From Ganoderma boninense (taxonomy: Eukaryota > Basidiomycota > Agaricomycetes > Polyporales > Polyporaceae), in contig CM035310.1 in NCBI GenBank assembly GCA_002900995.3, positions 3,123,394 to 3,187,393 on the forward strand: DNA of 64,000 nucleotides, given 5' to 3'. Below the pieces are notes generated by a model. It saw nothing but the letters and a program-made list of their open reading frames with translations, was not told the origin of the DNA and searched no databases. Positions 36,590 to 47,373 of this stretch are shown here, one piece after another. Made by a program: the position numbers and the translations under genes. How positions within the stretch are numbered: the stretch's first letter is position 1; each line of letters starts with the position of its first letter.

Positions 36590-37440
36590 TTCGAACTCAC
36601 CATCCAATGGTTTTTGAGATGTGCTGTAGCTACACATTACGGACTTCCTCCTCTTCACCATCATATACCTTGTTCTTCACTTACCGAAAATCTATGTCTA
36701 CATCGGCCTCTTTAGCATTTTAAATTCAAGTCTCAAAATCTCACACTCCATTCCGACCACTGGCACTATCCGGCGGCCCGTGCGGGTCCATCAACGACCT
36801 CTCAGACTGTATTTTACGCTCGAAGTTCTAACCCCCTTGCTCGACTCTCGACCTCGCCTTTCTACTTCGACCTTGATATTAGTATTTATTATTCGATTAT
36901 CGCTCCTCAACTCACATCGCCAATGGGCACTCACCCGATGATTTTCGAAGTGCGCTGTAGCCACACATTACAGACTTTGAGCTTAATCCAGTACCCAAGC
37001 TTCTTGCTGCTTGCGCGCACGGCACGCATATGCATGTCGTCCATATGTCGCCATCAACTACGTCACGTAGCTACAACCTGTGAAGAAATTGGGCATTTTG
37101 TCTATGTACCACTGCCTCATCATCGTTATATGCCTCGCTCTGAGTATTTTATCCTGATATGTCTAGGTCTATCTTCTCCACTTTGGCAATTCTCATCTGA
37201 GGCCTACCTTCCGTTTCGACCTTGCTCGCGCTGCTCTCACGACTCCAACTGCCAGTGCGATCCCTTGACCGGTAACATGCCTCTCAATCTCTGACTGCGT
37301 CTCTCAATTGTCGAACTCGCCTCTCATCTCTGCAGATACTACGCGAATTACACTTTATTTATCTTTTTCAGGCCTACTACGTATAGCCACATGTTGTGTA
37401 ATCCCGTACCCAAGGTTCCCGCCGCGCGCGCACGCGGCAT
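36590..37440. repeat. Degenerate direct repeats beside the gap
   Basis: A CACATTACGGACTT block near 36632 recurs as CACATTACAGACTT near 36963, each preceded by a similar CTGTAGC(T/C)A run. A second block with GTACCCAAG near 36991 recurs near 37408, each followed by a GCGCGCAC run and GGCA..CATAT. The region is AT-rich and lacks genes, and the repeats are diverged. Confidence 0.55.
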
Positions 37441-37685
37441 ATCTCTAGTAGGAAAGAGCGGCGAGAAACCAGGGGTCGAAGCAACTTGCAGGCTTGCAGC
37501 GAGTCTCAGCAGCAACTTCGATCGCTCGGACCGGCCCGGGGATCCCGATATGGGCGCTTGAAGAAATGAGACGATTTGGTGGCATCGTGCGAGTGGTCGA
37601 CGACTTCAGCCACCTCATCTCGTTTCCCTCCATCCTGGGCAGCGCCGCCTGGCTTGATCGCTTGCTAACGAGTTTCGCAAACTCT

Positions 37686-39366
37686 ATGTCAAAAGGCCTT
37701 GTAATCGTGGTCACCGGGGCCAACGGGTGCGCCCACATTCCCTCCGCTTTGCGTCTCCTCATCCCATCACTGCAAGCGCGCTCATTTGCCAACACTTCTC
37801 AGCGGGGTCGGATTCGGCATTTGCCATAGGCTCTTGGTCCAGCTCTCCTCTCCCCACCCCTCCGACGCACGACCATACTTCAAGGTCGACTGTGCAGGCG
37901 ACGCGGAGAAGTATGGCATCCTCGATGAGTACGAGTTCGACGCCGATGCCGGCGCGACGATCGTCATGGCGTGCCGGGATCCACGACGCGCCCAGGACGC
38001 CCGAATACGCCTCTATGCCCTCCTGGACGAACACATTGCCACGATGCTGCCGGGAACGAAGGAGCACGCGTACGCGAGCACGTTCCGGAAGAAAGTGAAG
38101 CTCGAGCTGGAGACGTTGGACCTGGCGTCCGTCAAGAGCGTGCTGGATTTCGGGAGGAGGGCCTCAGACAAGTGAGTTCTCCGTCTCCGTCGTTTTTCGG
38201 TGCGCATGTATGCATTGATTGAGCACTGGGAATTGGCCCTCGGTCTTCCTAGGTACGAATATTTCTCCCATCTAATCTTCAACGCCGGAACGGCGACATA
38301 CAGCCACCTGGACGTCTTCGGCTTCGTCATGGACCTCCTCCGCTTCCCCATCCATGCCGTCCACCATCCCCGGCGGAATATACAGGTCAACGGCGTGCTG
38401 AGCAAGGATAATCTTGGGTATGCATGGCAGTGCAATACATTCGGGCACTACGTCCTGGTGCGTCCCCACTTTCGAGTCCCGCGTTTCCTGTCGCCAACCC
38501 CTCCCTCCCCCCTTCACCCGTCTTCAGTATCGGTCTGTACAAGACCTGCTTCTGGCCTACACCAACTTCACGAAGCGCTCCGCACGCGTCCTCTGGATGT
38601 CCTCGCTCGACTCGGAACCCGTCTTCGACCCCACGGACGACTGGCAGCTCACCAAGACGCACCACTCGTACCAAGCCTCGAAGTACCAGATCGAGCTCGT
38701 CGCGTCCGAGCTCGAGAAGCGCACCGTCGCAGCGCAGGAGTTCGGCCGCGCGTGGCCGTCGTCGTCGTCGCTGGCGGAGACCGTCGCGCCGCACGGCGAG
38801 ATCCACCACCTCGTCGTCTCCCCGGGCATCACGTCGACGAACATGAGCGCGCTACTCAACATCTGGATCCCCGGCTGGCGGTACCTCATGATCGCCGCGT
38901 TCTGGATCGTACGTCGTCTCGTCTCGTCTCATCTCTCTCGATCGTCCGGTCACTCACCCAGTACCGCACCACGCACGGGCCCGCACAGGTCCGCTTCCTC
39001 GGCGCCCCGCACGTCCTCATGTCGCTCTTCGCCGCCGCCGTCTCGGCCGTCCACCTCGCGCTCGTCCCGCTCCGGCACGTCCCCACCGTCCGCAACACGC
39101 CGCATATCTCGCCGCTCGACGTCGAGTACCCGCACTGGCACGCGTACTACGGCCAGACAGCCAGGCGGGTCCAGACGCTGCGGTTCGGGAGCGAGAACGA
39201 CAGGTGGGGGAACGAGCACCCTGGGGTGGTCGCGGTGCCCGTGTGGGAGGAGCACCCGAACGCGGGGGAGGTGCTGCTGGAGCGGTTCGAGAGGCTGTAC
39301 CAGGCGTTCGACGTGGCGAACGCGGAGAGGGAGAGGGAGAGGGAGGAGAGCGGGGGTGGGGCGTGA
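37686..39366 (+). CDS. ERG27: Erg27-like 3-ketosteroid reductase, copy 1 (SDR)
   Basis: Five exons (37686-37726, 37803-38171, 38253-38457, 38528-38908, 38989-39366) give 457 residues with no break. It is a short-chain dehydrogenase: the nucleotide motif is GANGGVGFG, spliced across intron 1; then comes IVMACRDPRRAQ, the NAG motif in SHLIFNAGTATYSHLD, the catalytic Ser in WMSSLDSEP, and YQASK as the Tyr/Lys pair. The long insertions and the HPNAGEVLLERFERLY tail fit Erg27, the NADPH-dependent 3-ketosteroid reductase of C-4 demethylation in ergosterol synthesis. Two further copies lie in the window (47374-48997 and about 56840-57842). The gene is normally single, so one or more may serve another sterol- or terpenoid-like substrate. 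Confidence 0.8.
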
Positions 39367-40169
39367 ATGGACATGGACACGGGAACGGGAACGGGAGGGC
39401 GAGGTGAGGGTAGCGAGAAGGGATCCGGACAGGACTTGGCATATATGCAGTGCGATATACCAGCATACCAGACTTGTGCATGCTTACAGTCCTACGTTCT
39501 ATACAGGTTACCCTACTGTTTTCTGGGTAATTGGCAAGACGACTGGTTTTTGTGTCCGATCCACGTGACTGAACACCAGTGCGTTTTTTTTTGCTTTTAC
39601 ACTCGTCGCTGTGCATCTGCACTATTCATCATCTTCCTCCCCCGGCGGCGAGACGGGGAGTTCTTTCATCTCCAAACAGAGGTGATGCACATCCCAGAGC
39701 GTCGACGACAGAGACAGCTCAAAGACATGCGCGTGCGCACACATTTTAGGCTGAACTAGTGCTTGAAGCACAAGCATTAAATGAGTATAAATGGAGATCA
39801 AACTGAGGATCATCTGGCCGGTAGGGCAACCGTGAACAATATGCTGACAGTCTTTCATCGGGCGCATGTTCAGCAGCTTGGGTTGGGAGTCATGAAAGTA
39901 GGTTCTAAGGGGCGAGAACGGCGTCTGTGCATGGACGATAACTTGTGTTTGCTCGTCGCTCGCTGGCGGCCTTCACTCTGGTCTCTTCGGGGAAATCGCT
40001 TTGGCGTCGACAGGTGGTCCCCATCGACTGCTCCCGCGCTGTCTGCACGTTTCTCCGTTCTGTCAGATGTCCACTCCTTTCATCCGGCCCGTAGAGAAAC
40101 CACGCCATCAGGTTCTCTGGTTTACTGGCAGTGGGCAGCGACGGCGATCGTGGTCGACTCCGGATCCTC

Positions 40170-40300
40170 CCGTGCGCGTGCGTCCACCTCAGCCATACGC
40201 AGGCAATGTCCTGCTCTCAGTCGTCACTCTTCCACCGTGGCACATCTCTTCACATTCGAAGGCTTAGACCTGCGTCTGACAGGATGCACTGCGGTGAGTA
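40170..40300 (+). pseudogene. Relic of exon 1 of an Oac1-type carrier
   Basis: The stretch TGGCACATCTCTTCACATTC, followed by GAAGG and then GGATGCACTGCGGTGAGT, aligns with exon 1 of the carrier gene at 58451 (ATGGCACACCTCTCC..GGATGCACGGCAGTGACG). Here the start codon is GTG and no downstream carrier exon is visible. It follows an Erg27-like gene, just as the intact carrier follows an Erg27 wreck. Confidence 0.55.
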
Positions 40301-40880
40301 GTGCGATCATGCATCGCGAGCCTTGACGAATGCTAACTGGTGGTCCCAGTGACACTGCCTTGGGTATTAAGGCTTCTTAACAGAACGGTACCTGAGGCGA
40401 CACGCCTATTGCTTGTGTTATCCTGCGAGGCGCTATCGGGAGGCCGGTACGTCCACGCGAAGACCCCCGATGGGTAGCTGCAGGTGGATGCTCATTCACG
40501 TAACTCTTCTAGCTCTACGCCAACAGCCCTGTGAGCCCACCCCTCGCTCCTGGACATAGACACTCCGTGTTATCCTCAGGACTCCGGCCCGCGTCCTCTA
40601 TATTCTCGACGTCTTCTGCCCACAACCGGTCGATGCTGCTTTTGCTGCTCTACATGAGCATGAGGTACGTTTCTATGAAAACATCTGATACTGCGTTCCG
40701 AGACTCAATTCAATGCCATTTTATCTGCCTAGGAATTTATGAACAGGCTGATGAACATCTTTCTCGGCGTCGTGCACCCCGACAACTCTTCCTCGCGTGC
40801 CAACTCACTCCTACCTGGGCTGAGATGCAGGTCTGGACCTGTCCTTCGTCAGATCATTCTCAGCTGATGCATGCTTACTG
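40301..40880. other. No gene seen
   Basis: This may contain eroded 5' parts of the SDR copy recognisable from about 40890, but nothing can be aligned with confidence. Confidence 0.35.
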
Positions 40881-40889
40881 TGATTGCTC

Positions 40890-41100
40890 ATGCGCGCCGC
40901 ATCTCAAGGCACTCATTTGCAAGCTGTGCAAATCCAACGACCGACGGGGTGTTCTTCGGTGCACCGACCGGGGTGCAGTTCAGGTTCCTCTCCGTCGGTG
41001 GGGTATGCCATGGGTAGCTCGTGCATGTGGCAATGTGCTGAAGTGGGACCATCGTACGCCGGGATATGGAGCACAGGACGCCCCAGCTCATTGAGTTAAG
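40890..41100 (+). pseudogene. 3' fragment of a ketoacyl-reductase-like SDR
   Basis: The DNA from a GCCGCATCTCAAGG segment to GGGGTGCAGTTCAGG and CTCTCCGTCGG aligns with about 42170-42280 of the intact SDR, covering YAASKGFLRALARALSNDE and GVQFTYLSVGAV. The frame shifts several times and the N-terminal half is not recognisable. It is a decayed tandem copy about 0.4 kb upstream of the intact gene. Confidence 0.65.
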
Positions 41101-41468
41101 GCTGTCTGGAATGGTCATGCTCTGCTTGTGGATGCGCTTTCTTGGCTAGTCGGGCAACAAGCATCGCAGAGAGCTCGCAGACTGGCTAGGTTCCCTGTTA
41201 CGCTGACTTCCGCTCTACGAAATGAATAGATTCCTGCAGGCAAACGATTGAGGAAACTCTCATCCCATTAACATTTGGAAACTCGCATTTTCGCCTCGCT
41301 TGGCTTGAGAATCCATCGGTGCCCGGGATTGATCATTATTGATCCCGAGTCTCCATTCTGACGCCGCTTCGCGCCGCTCACAGATGCCGCCACCCCAAAT
41401 GCTTCTAGTTTCCATCATCACTCTTTCAGCGACCACTCCCGCTCCCTCGCGGGCTATACTCAACGACA

Positions 41469-42511
41469 ATGCATGCAGCAGCCAGTGTCAGCATCCTCAA
41501 CGCTCTGGCCGCGCTCGGTGTGATCCTCGCCATCCCACACGTCTACCACGTCCTCGACCTTCTCTGGTTCTACTTCCTCCGCCCTAGTTCCGTCAAACGC
41601 TACCTGCATGGGGGCGGTGCCTCGTACGCCATCGTCACGGGGGCGACAGACGGGATAGGGAAGGCGACGGCTGCTGAGCTACTCGGGCGAGGATTCAACC
41701 TCATCCTGCACGGAAGGAACGAAGCGAAGATGCAGACGGTGGTGGAGGAGCTGCGCGCATGCGCCAAGGGCGACATCCGGTACTTCATCGCCGACGCGTC
41801 GAGGGACGGGCACGACTGGGAGACGCTGTTCGCCCCGTTCAGGGAGCTGCACATCACCGTCGTCGTGCACAACGTTGGCGGAGAGCCCCTCATTGACACG
41901 AGGTGCGCTGCATCAGTATCACAACTGCCGGCTCCGCACTGCGAGCCTGCGACGCTGACACCCATTCGTTTCATTCATTCACAACCAGACTCGACGAACG
42001 CCCCGAAGAGTACCTGCTGGGCGTCGTGCGCTCCAACGCCCTCTTCGCGCTCTTCCTCACGCGCACGCTTCTCCCCCAGCTCCGGCGCACCGCCCAGTGC
42101 GGGCCCGTCCAGGTCCTCCTCGTCGGCTCGTTCGCATGTGACGTGGGCCCGCCGCGCCTGCCCATGTACGCCGCGTCCAAGGGCTTCCTCAGGGCGCTCG
42201 CGCGCGCGCTGTCCAACGACGAGCGTTTCTTCGGCACACCAAGCGGGGTGCAGTTCACGTACCTCTCCGTCGGCGCGGTGCACTCGGCGAACCACCCTGC
42301 GCCGATGCCGCCCAGCCTGGCGGTGCCGACGAGCGCGAGGTTCGCGTGGTGGCTCGTGGAGACGGTTGGGTGCGGGCGGAGGCACGTCGTGCCGTACCTC
42401 GTCCATGCGCTGCAGTACGGGCTGATGCGCATGTCCGGGGAGCGCGCGGTGGACGAGGGGATGGCGGAGCGGATGCGGGTGCTCATGGAGCGGGCGGCGA
42501 AGCGGGCGTAA
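41469..42511 (+). CDS. Very-long-chain 3-ketoacyl-CoA reductase-like SDR
   Basis: Two exons (41469-41902 and 41989-42511) give 318 residues. An N-terminal hydrophobic segment (about residues 8-38) should anchor it in the ER membrane. The cofactor motif is TGATDGIGKA. The HNVGG at the end of the fourth strand corresponds to NNVG in the KAR / HSD17B12 / Ifa38 group. The catalytic Ser lies in LLVGSFAC and the Tyr/Lys pair in YAASK. Family members reduce 3-ketoacyl-CoA in fatty acid elongation, and some reduce 17-ketosteroids. The surrounding Erg27-like and P450 genes make a specialised lipid role possible. It could also be an ordinary elongase-cycle paralogue. Confidence 0.78.
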
Positions 42512-44515
42512 GGCCAATGGACTGGTGGCAAGGGGACAGAACGCGGAGCGCTGCGACTGGCGAGACGGGGCGGCATTCAGTAACTGGAATGCTGCTAGAG
42601 CTTTTTCGGCTGCTCTAATCTCCGCTGGGTGCCCATGAACAATTCTGTACTAACTGCCCGCTACAGGGATCACGCAGCTCACACGGGCGTAGAGTGAACG
42701 ATGATCACCCTGTGAGTACAACCACAGGGTTCAAATGCTTATTCACGTCGAGGACGAGACGAAAGACGATGTAAATATGCCATGATACGGAGAATGGTAC
42801 AGTAGATGCAAAGCATCTACACGCTCTAGCCACGATACCAAGAGATTTCAGATGACACGCCAGCGTCGAATACAATCAGAGTTGGAGAACACATGATGGC
42901 TGCCAAACATGCCTCATCCCAAAGGCAGTGTAATATATCTGATGAACGTCCGGTACGCCGGGATGATTGACATCCTTTGACGGCCTACCCAGACGTGACA
43001 CAACTGCGGGGGCGAAATCGAGGCAAGGCATATTAGCTGGCGACAACACCGCACCTCGGGAGGACCATCCTGAGACCTTGAGCAAGGACCTGCTTTTCGT
43101 GGAAGAATGGCGACGTCGATTGTCGATGTCGATGTCTCAAATCACAGGGAATAGCCATCAAGCCACCCGTGTGATAGAGATGATGGTATCCGCGACCTGG
43201 CAAGGCCCGGGGTTCTACGACCTGAACAGAGGAAACGAAGTGGATGCAGAGTGGGAGCGTCGCTTCCGAGGAGACACTGCTATTCCCCCACCTAGAATGA
43301 GAATGAGAATGACAACTCGTAAACGAAAGGCACTTAGAAGGGCCAAGGCGACGTACCTGATCCTGTGACCAGTACACGGAGACATCGCTAGACATTCAGT
43401 TGAGTCTGGGCATGAGCACTTGGATGAATGTCTTCCAACGACGTTCGGCGATTTGGGCAAGCATGCGGGGGCAGCGGGAACTAGGAAGGCTGGGAAAGGT
43501 ACAAGGATACGTTAGGTTCCGAGGTGTGGTGGCTGCACCGCGGTCTGGCTTGTCTCAGGCCATGCTGAGGCTGGTCAAAGGCCACATCTTCCACCTCGGG
43601 GGATTCGGAACTTCGGAACCACAAGGTCTGGAAGCTGAACACATGTTGCAGTCTCGGTATTCCGTTATTATGTTATGAAGCTTCATGGGAGACAGTGGGC
43701 TCCTTGTGGTTCGAGGCTACGTACCTTCCGCCCGAGCTCGGCTCGCAACTCAGAAACTGCCGCAGAGGTCACAGAACGCCGATTGGAGAAACTTATCGGA
43801 ATCCGCGGAAAGGGGCTCAATGGTCGTAGACCAGGACCTGGGGCTTCAACTAATCATGACAAAACCGTGGGTTAGCAAGGCCGCGTGCATCATATCCTGT
43901 ACAATGAGGCGTTACTGAGGCATTGGTGGTGGCATGTATGAGAAGACATCAGGCAATTAAACCACATCTATTTGCAAAGGTTCCGTGCACCACCGCTGCA
44001 AGGGGCCACCTACCGCACAGGACCAAAGTTTGTTAAGAGGCAGTGGTGGATATTGACAGCATGAGAGACCACCTACCTGCCGGCATTTTACGTGAGTGGA
44101 TGATTTTGTTCTCCCACAAAGCAGCTCAGGAGGATGGAATCTAGTACGCTTGCACAAAGAGTGAGGAAGATAGATGACGGTGACGCTCTGTCATGAGGTG
44201 CTTCAGCCCTGGGATGTTTTCAGTCGGCGGTTGGTCGGAGTTCTTGTTTTGCGAATTGTGAGCGCTGGGCCGCTGCGAGTGGAACTGCGGCGGTATGCGA
44301 CTTGGTTCTGGTCACACATCTCCGTACTCCTGCCAGCTCTTTTGCGGCCCCGTTAGCTATGCCACCTTGCGCTTGAAGAGATTTTTGACTGATGTACGTC
44401 AAGCACTCGGCATCAAGGAATCATCTGGAGAGAGTTGGTGCGGACTGTGTTTCATGCTCGGCCAAAGCGGAAGACGGTGTAACACAGTGGCACCGGTAAG
44501 CAAAGCTTTGATACA
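42512..44515. other. Intergenic, no gene supported
   Basis: Two kilobases with scattered short frames on both strands and no motif recognised. The right end is the upstream region of the intact P450. Confidence 0.4.
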
Positions 44516-44564
44516 TATATCCTTCCCGTGACTTTTTCTTGAATATGCGCATGGGAAGGATATA
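44516..44564. promoter_or_regulatory. Near-perfect inverted repeat upstream of the P450
   Basis: TATATCCTTCCCGTG (44516-44530) faces CATGGGAAGGATATA (44550-44564), matching at 14 of 15 positions across a 19-bp spacer. It lies about 185-235 bp upstream of the P450 start codon. Such a dyad could be a transcription factor site or a structured relic; only the symmetry is seen. Confidence 0.5.
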
Positions 44565-44684
44565 AATCGTCCGCCTTAGGAAATGCAAACTCCATGATGC
44601 TGGTGCTCAGAGCAGGGCAATCATGCACCGCAACGGCCTTGTTCGTGGATCTAACAGGGGGTCCAAGATTGAACCCCGTGGGGG

Positions 44685-44690
44685 TATAAA
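44685..44690 (+). promoter_or_regulatory. TATA box of the P450 gene
   Basis: TATAAA stands 59 bp upstream of the ATG at 44749, in a GGGG-flanked context, a plausible core promoter position. Confidence 0.5.
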
Positions 44691-44748
44691 TCCTCCATCT
44701 ATTCGCTAACAGCCTCGGTCCCCCATCCCACGCGAATCATCATCCAAC

Positions 44749-46765
44749 ATGGACGATATTGCATGGAAATTTGCTCCCCTGGTGTGTCTACTGGGCGTCG
44801 TCGTCCTCCGGTGGTACACTCATCCTGTACGTCCTATCTCTCAAGCACGTCCGAGTCGTTGCTTCGAAAACTTACAACACTTGCAGCTCCGACCTATACC
44901 AACCCTCATGGGATCTTCCTTTCCGGGCCTGTCTCTGTTTACTGCCCTCCGATTCGTGCGCGATCCAAAGCTACTCTTGAACGAAGGCTACATCAAGGCA
45001 AGTTGTTCTCCCTCACTTAATTGTCAAGCGAGGCTGACCCTGTATTGCAGCACCAAAACTCCACTTTCAAGCTTCCGCTCCTGGACAAATGGGTCGTCGT
45101 CGTGTGCGGGACGAAACTCATCGAGGACGTGGGGAAGCGCCCTGACAACGAGTTGTCGGCCTACGATGGGATCCGAGAGGTCTGCTTGCCTTGCTCGCTC
45201 CTGGCGGAACGTCGTCTTGACCGGTTTACTGCAGTTCACTCAGGTCGCGTACACATCCGGGCCGGAGATGCTGGCAGATTCTGGCCATGAGTCCCGGACG
45301 ATCATCAAGGAGAACCTTACTCGCGGCATGCCGCTCTTGGCACCAGAAATCGCGGATGAACTCGAGTGTGTACTTCAGGAGTGCATGCCTCCAGAAGGTA
45401 GCGGTATTTGGCATTAGGGTAGTTGAAGACCACTAAGCTGACTCGCCAATACATTGCAGATTGGGCAAGGCTGAATCCTTGGGACCTCACGAAACAGGTT
45501 CTCGCGCGAACCACTAGCCGTATATTCGTCGGTCTTCCTCTTTGTGCGTCCATCGGATAAGAGGTTTATTTGGCCGAACTAACACTGTGCTTCTTTTAGG
45601 TCGTGATGAACGATACTTGTCGATCGTCCACAAGCATGTGAAGGACTTCATGGATACGATACTGGCGATGAATCTAATCCCGACGTTCCTGAAACCGTAA
45701 GTGGGATCGTCGTGCCCATAATAATTGTCGTGCTGAATTACTGAGATAGGATTCTCGGACCGAGAGTAAGCAAAGTTCCCGCCAACGTACAGCTCGCACT
45801 CTCGATCTTGCGGCCTATCATCGAGAAGCGCAAGGCCGTCATGAAGGAGTCTGGGGGGGACTGGCCCAACAAACCGGTAGGCACGCAAAGCTTCGCAGCA
45901 GATTGTGTCATTCACCCTGTCCTTCTCTTCTTTAGAACGACATGCTGCAGTGGATCCTGGATAGGGCTCTCCCTCGGGGCAACTCCGACGAATATGTCGT
46001 CGAACGGCTTCTGGGGTCCAACTTCGCGGCCATCAACTCCGCCGCGAACGTCCTGACGAACGCCCTGTGCCGCCTCGCGACCTCACCCGAGACTGCAACC
46101 CTCTTTCGGGAAGAGAGCGAGGCGCTGGTCGCCGAGGAGAGCTGGACCGCCGGGGCGATCAGCAAGATGTCGAAGCTCGACAGCTTCCTCAAGGAGACCC
46201 AGCGGTTCACGGGGGTGGCACTCGGTAAGAACCCGTGCCTCGTCTTCGCGTACACGCGGCTCACTCGATGCGCCCTGCTGTGCAGCATCGATGATGAAGA
46301 AGGCGATGAAGGATGTGCTGCTGAGCGACGGGACGTTCGTCCCGAAGGGCACGATCCTCCTCACCGCGCACAGCCCGGTGCACCGGGACGAGAGGTACTA
46401 CCCCGACCCCGACGTCTTCGACCCCTTCCGGTTCTCACGCGAGCGCGAGCGGGACGGAGACGCCGTCAAGCACCAGTTCACGACGTCGTCGGCGACGTAC
46501 CTCCCCTGGGGATATGGCCCGCATTCCTGGTACGTGCCTCGAATCACAGATCGTTTTGCTTCTGGCTGAGTTGTGCGGCTTGTGCGATAGCCCGGGGCGT
46601 TTCTTCGTGGTCATGGAGATGAAGATGATATTGGCGCACATTGTCGTCCACTACGACTTGAAGCTCGGCGGCGACGGCAGGCCGCCGAAGGAGACTTGTA
46701 TGGGATTCGCCGTCGCCGCTCCCCGCGACGCCGTGTTGTTGTTCAGGAAGCGAACGTCAGGCTAG
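44749..46765 (+). CDS. Cytochrome P450, intact (ent-kaurene-oxidase-like basidiomycete group)
   Basis: About ten exons encode roughly 520 residues. The N-terminus MDDIAWKFAPLVCLLGVVVL is a membrane anchor. Following parts are FKLPLLDKWVVVV, DWARLNPWDLTKQVLARTTS, SRIFVGLPLCRDERYLS, ETQR (helix K) in FLKETQRFTG, and HRDERYYPDPDVFDPFRF. The haem loop WGYGPHSC-PGRFF has its Cys codon split by the last intron (46528-46590 region). The C-terminus is VLLFRKRTSG. Intron 2 starts with GC (GCAAGT), a GC-AG intron, where the P450 pseudogene at 34.6 kb has GT. Helix I (FAAINSAANVL) lacks the usual acid-Thr pair, so oxygen activation may differ. Neighbouring Erg27-like and SDR genes suggest oxidation of a sterol- or terpenoid-like lipid. 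Confidence 0.88.
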
Positions 46766-47373
46766 CTGTCTAATTCAACCATGTGACGACTTGGGCATGG
46801 ACAATGATAGTTAGTCCGGAAATCCATGTATTCGCCCTATCCCCTCCTCCTCGCATCCGCTTCCTCTAAAACGGTCTTCTGGTACATATAACACTAACGA
46901 ATGTGTATGTGTACGTGTATGTGGACAGCAATCTTGTCAGCACCATCATGATTTATATTATTGTTGAACACTGTCCACCGACTGCTTGCACAGCACCCGA
47001 ATTCCATAATGTCTCAAATTTCCCATGGGCGAGACCGCTCAATGTGCTGCTACTAGATCTGTCTGGACGACTCCCGGACGGCTGCAGAACTATTGCACAT
47101 CCATCTGTCTCTCTCGTATGCCGTGGCATTTGGTCTTCACCTGATTGCATACCTTGGGGGCGCAGCATGTACTTAGGTAAGTTACCACTATGCACCTGCA
47201 ACTGCGCCATCGGGATCGACCCATCTGCTGAAATTCAAGACCTATACGGCACAGGAGTTTGAGAAGGTCACGCGGGAGGAGGTGAAGCGGAGGCTCTGTG
47301 ATTGCAACACAGGACATATGTACATACACGTAACGCGCAAGAACAATCAGCAATCCTCCGCAGCGCCATGTAC
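46766..47373. other. Convergent spacer, no gene
   Basis: Lies between the 3' ends of the P450 (+) and Erg27-like copy 2 (-). It holds TG-rich and AT-rich stretches and no coding signal. Confidence 0.4.

Noticed and set aside
38414..39568. 384-codon plus-strand frame over the Erg27-like gene
   Set aside because: It follows the true frame only in exon 4 and then becomes an Arg/Ser-rich shadow of exon 5.
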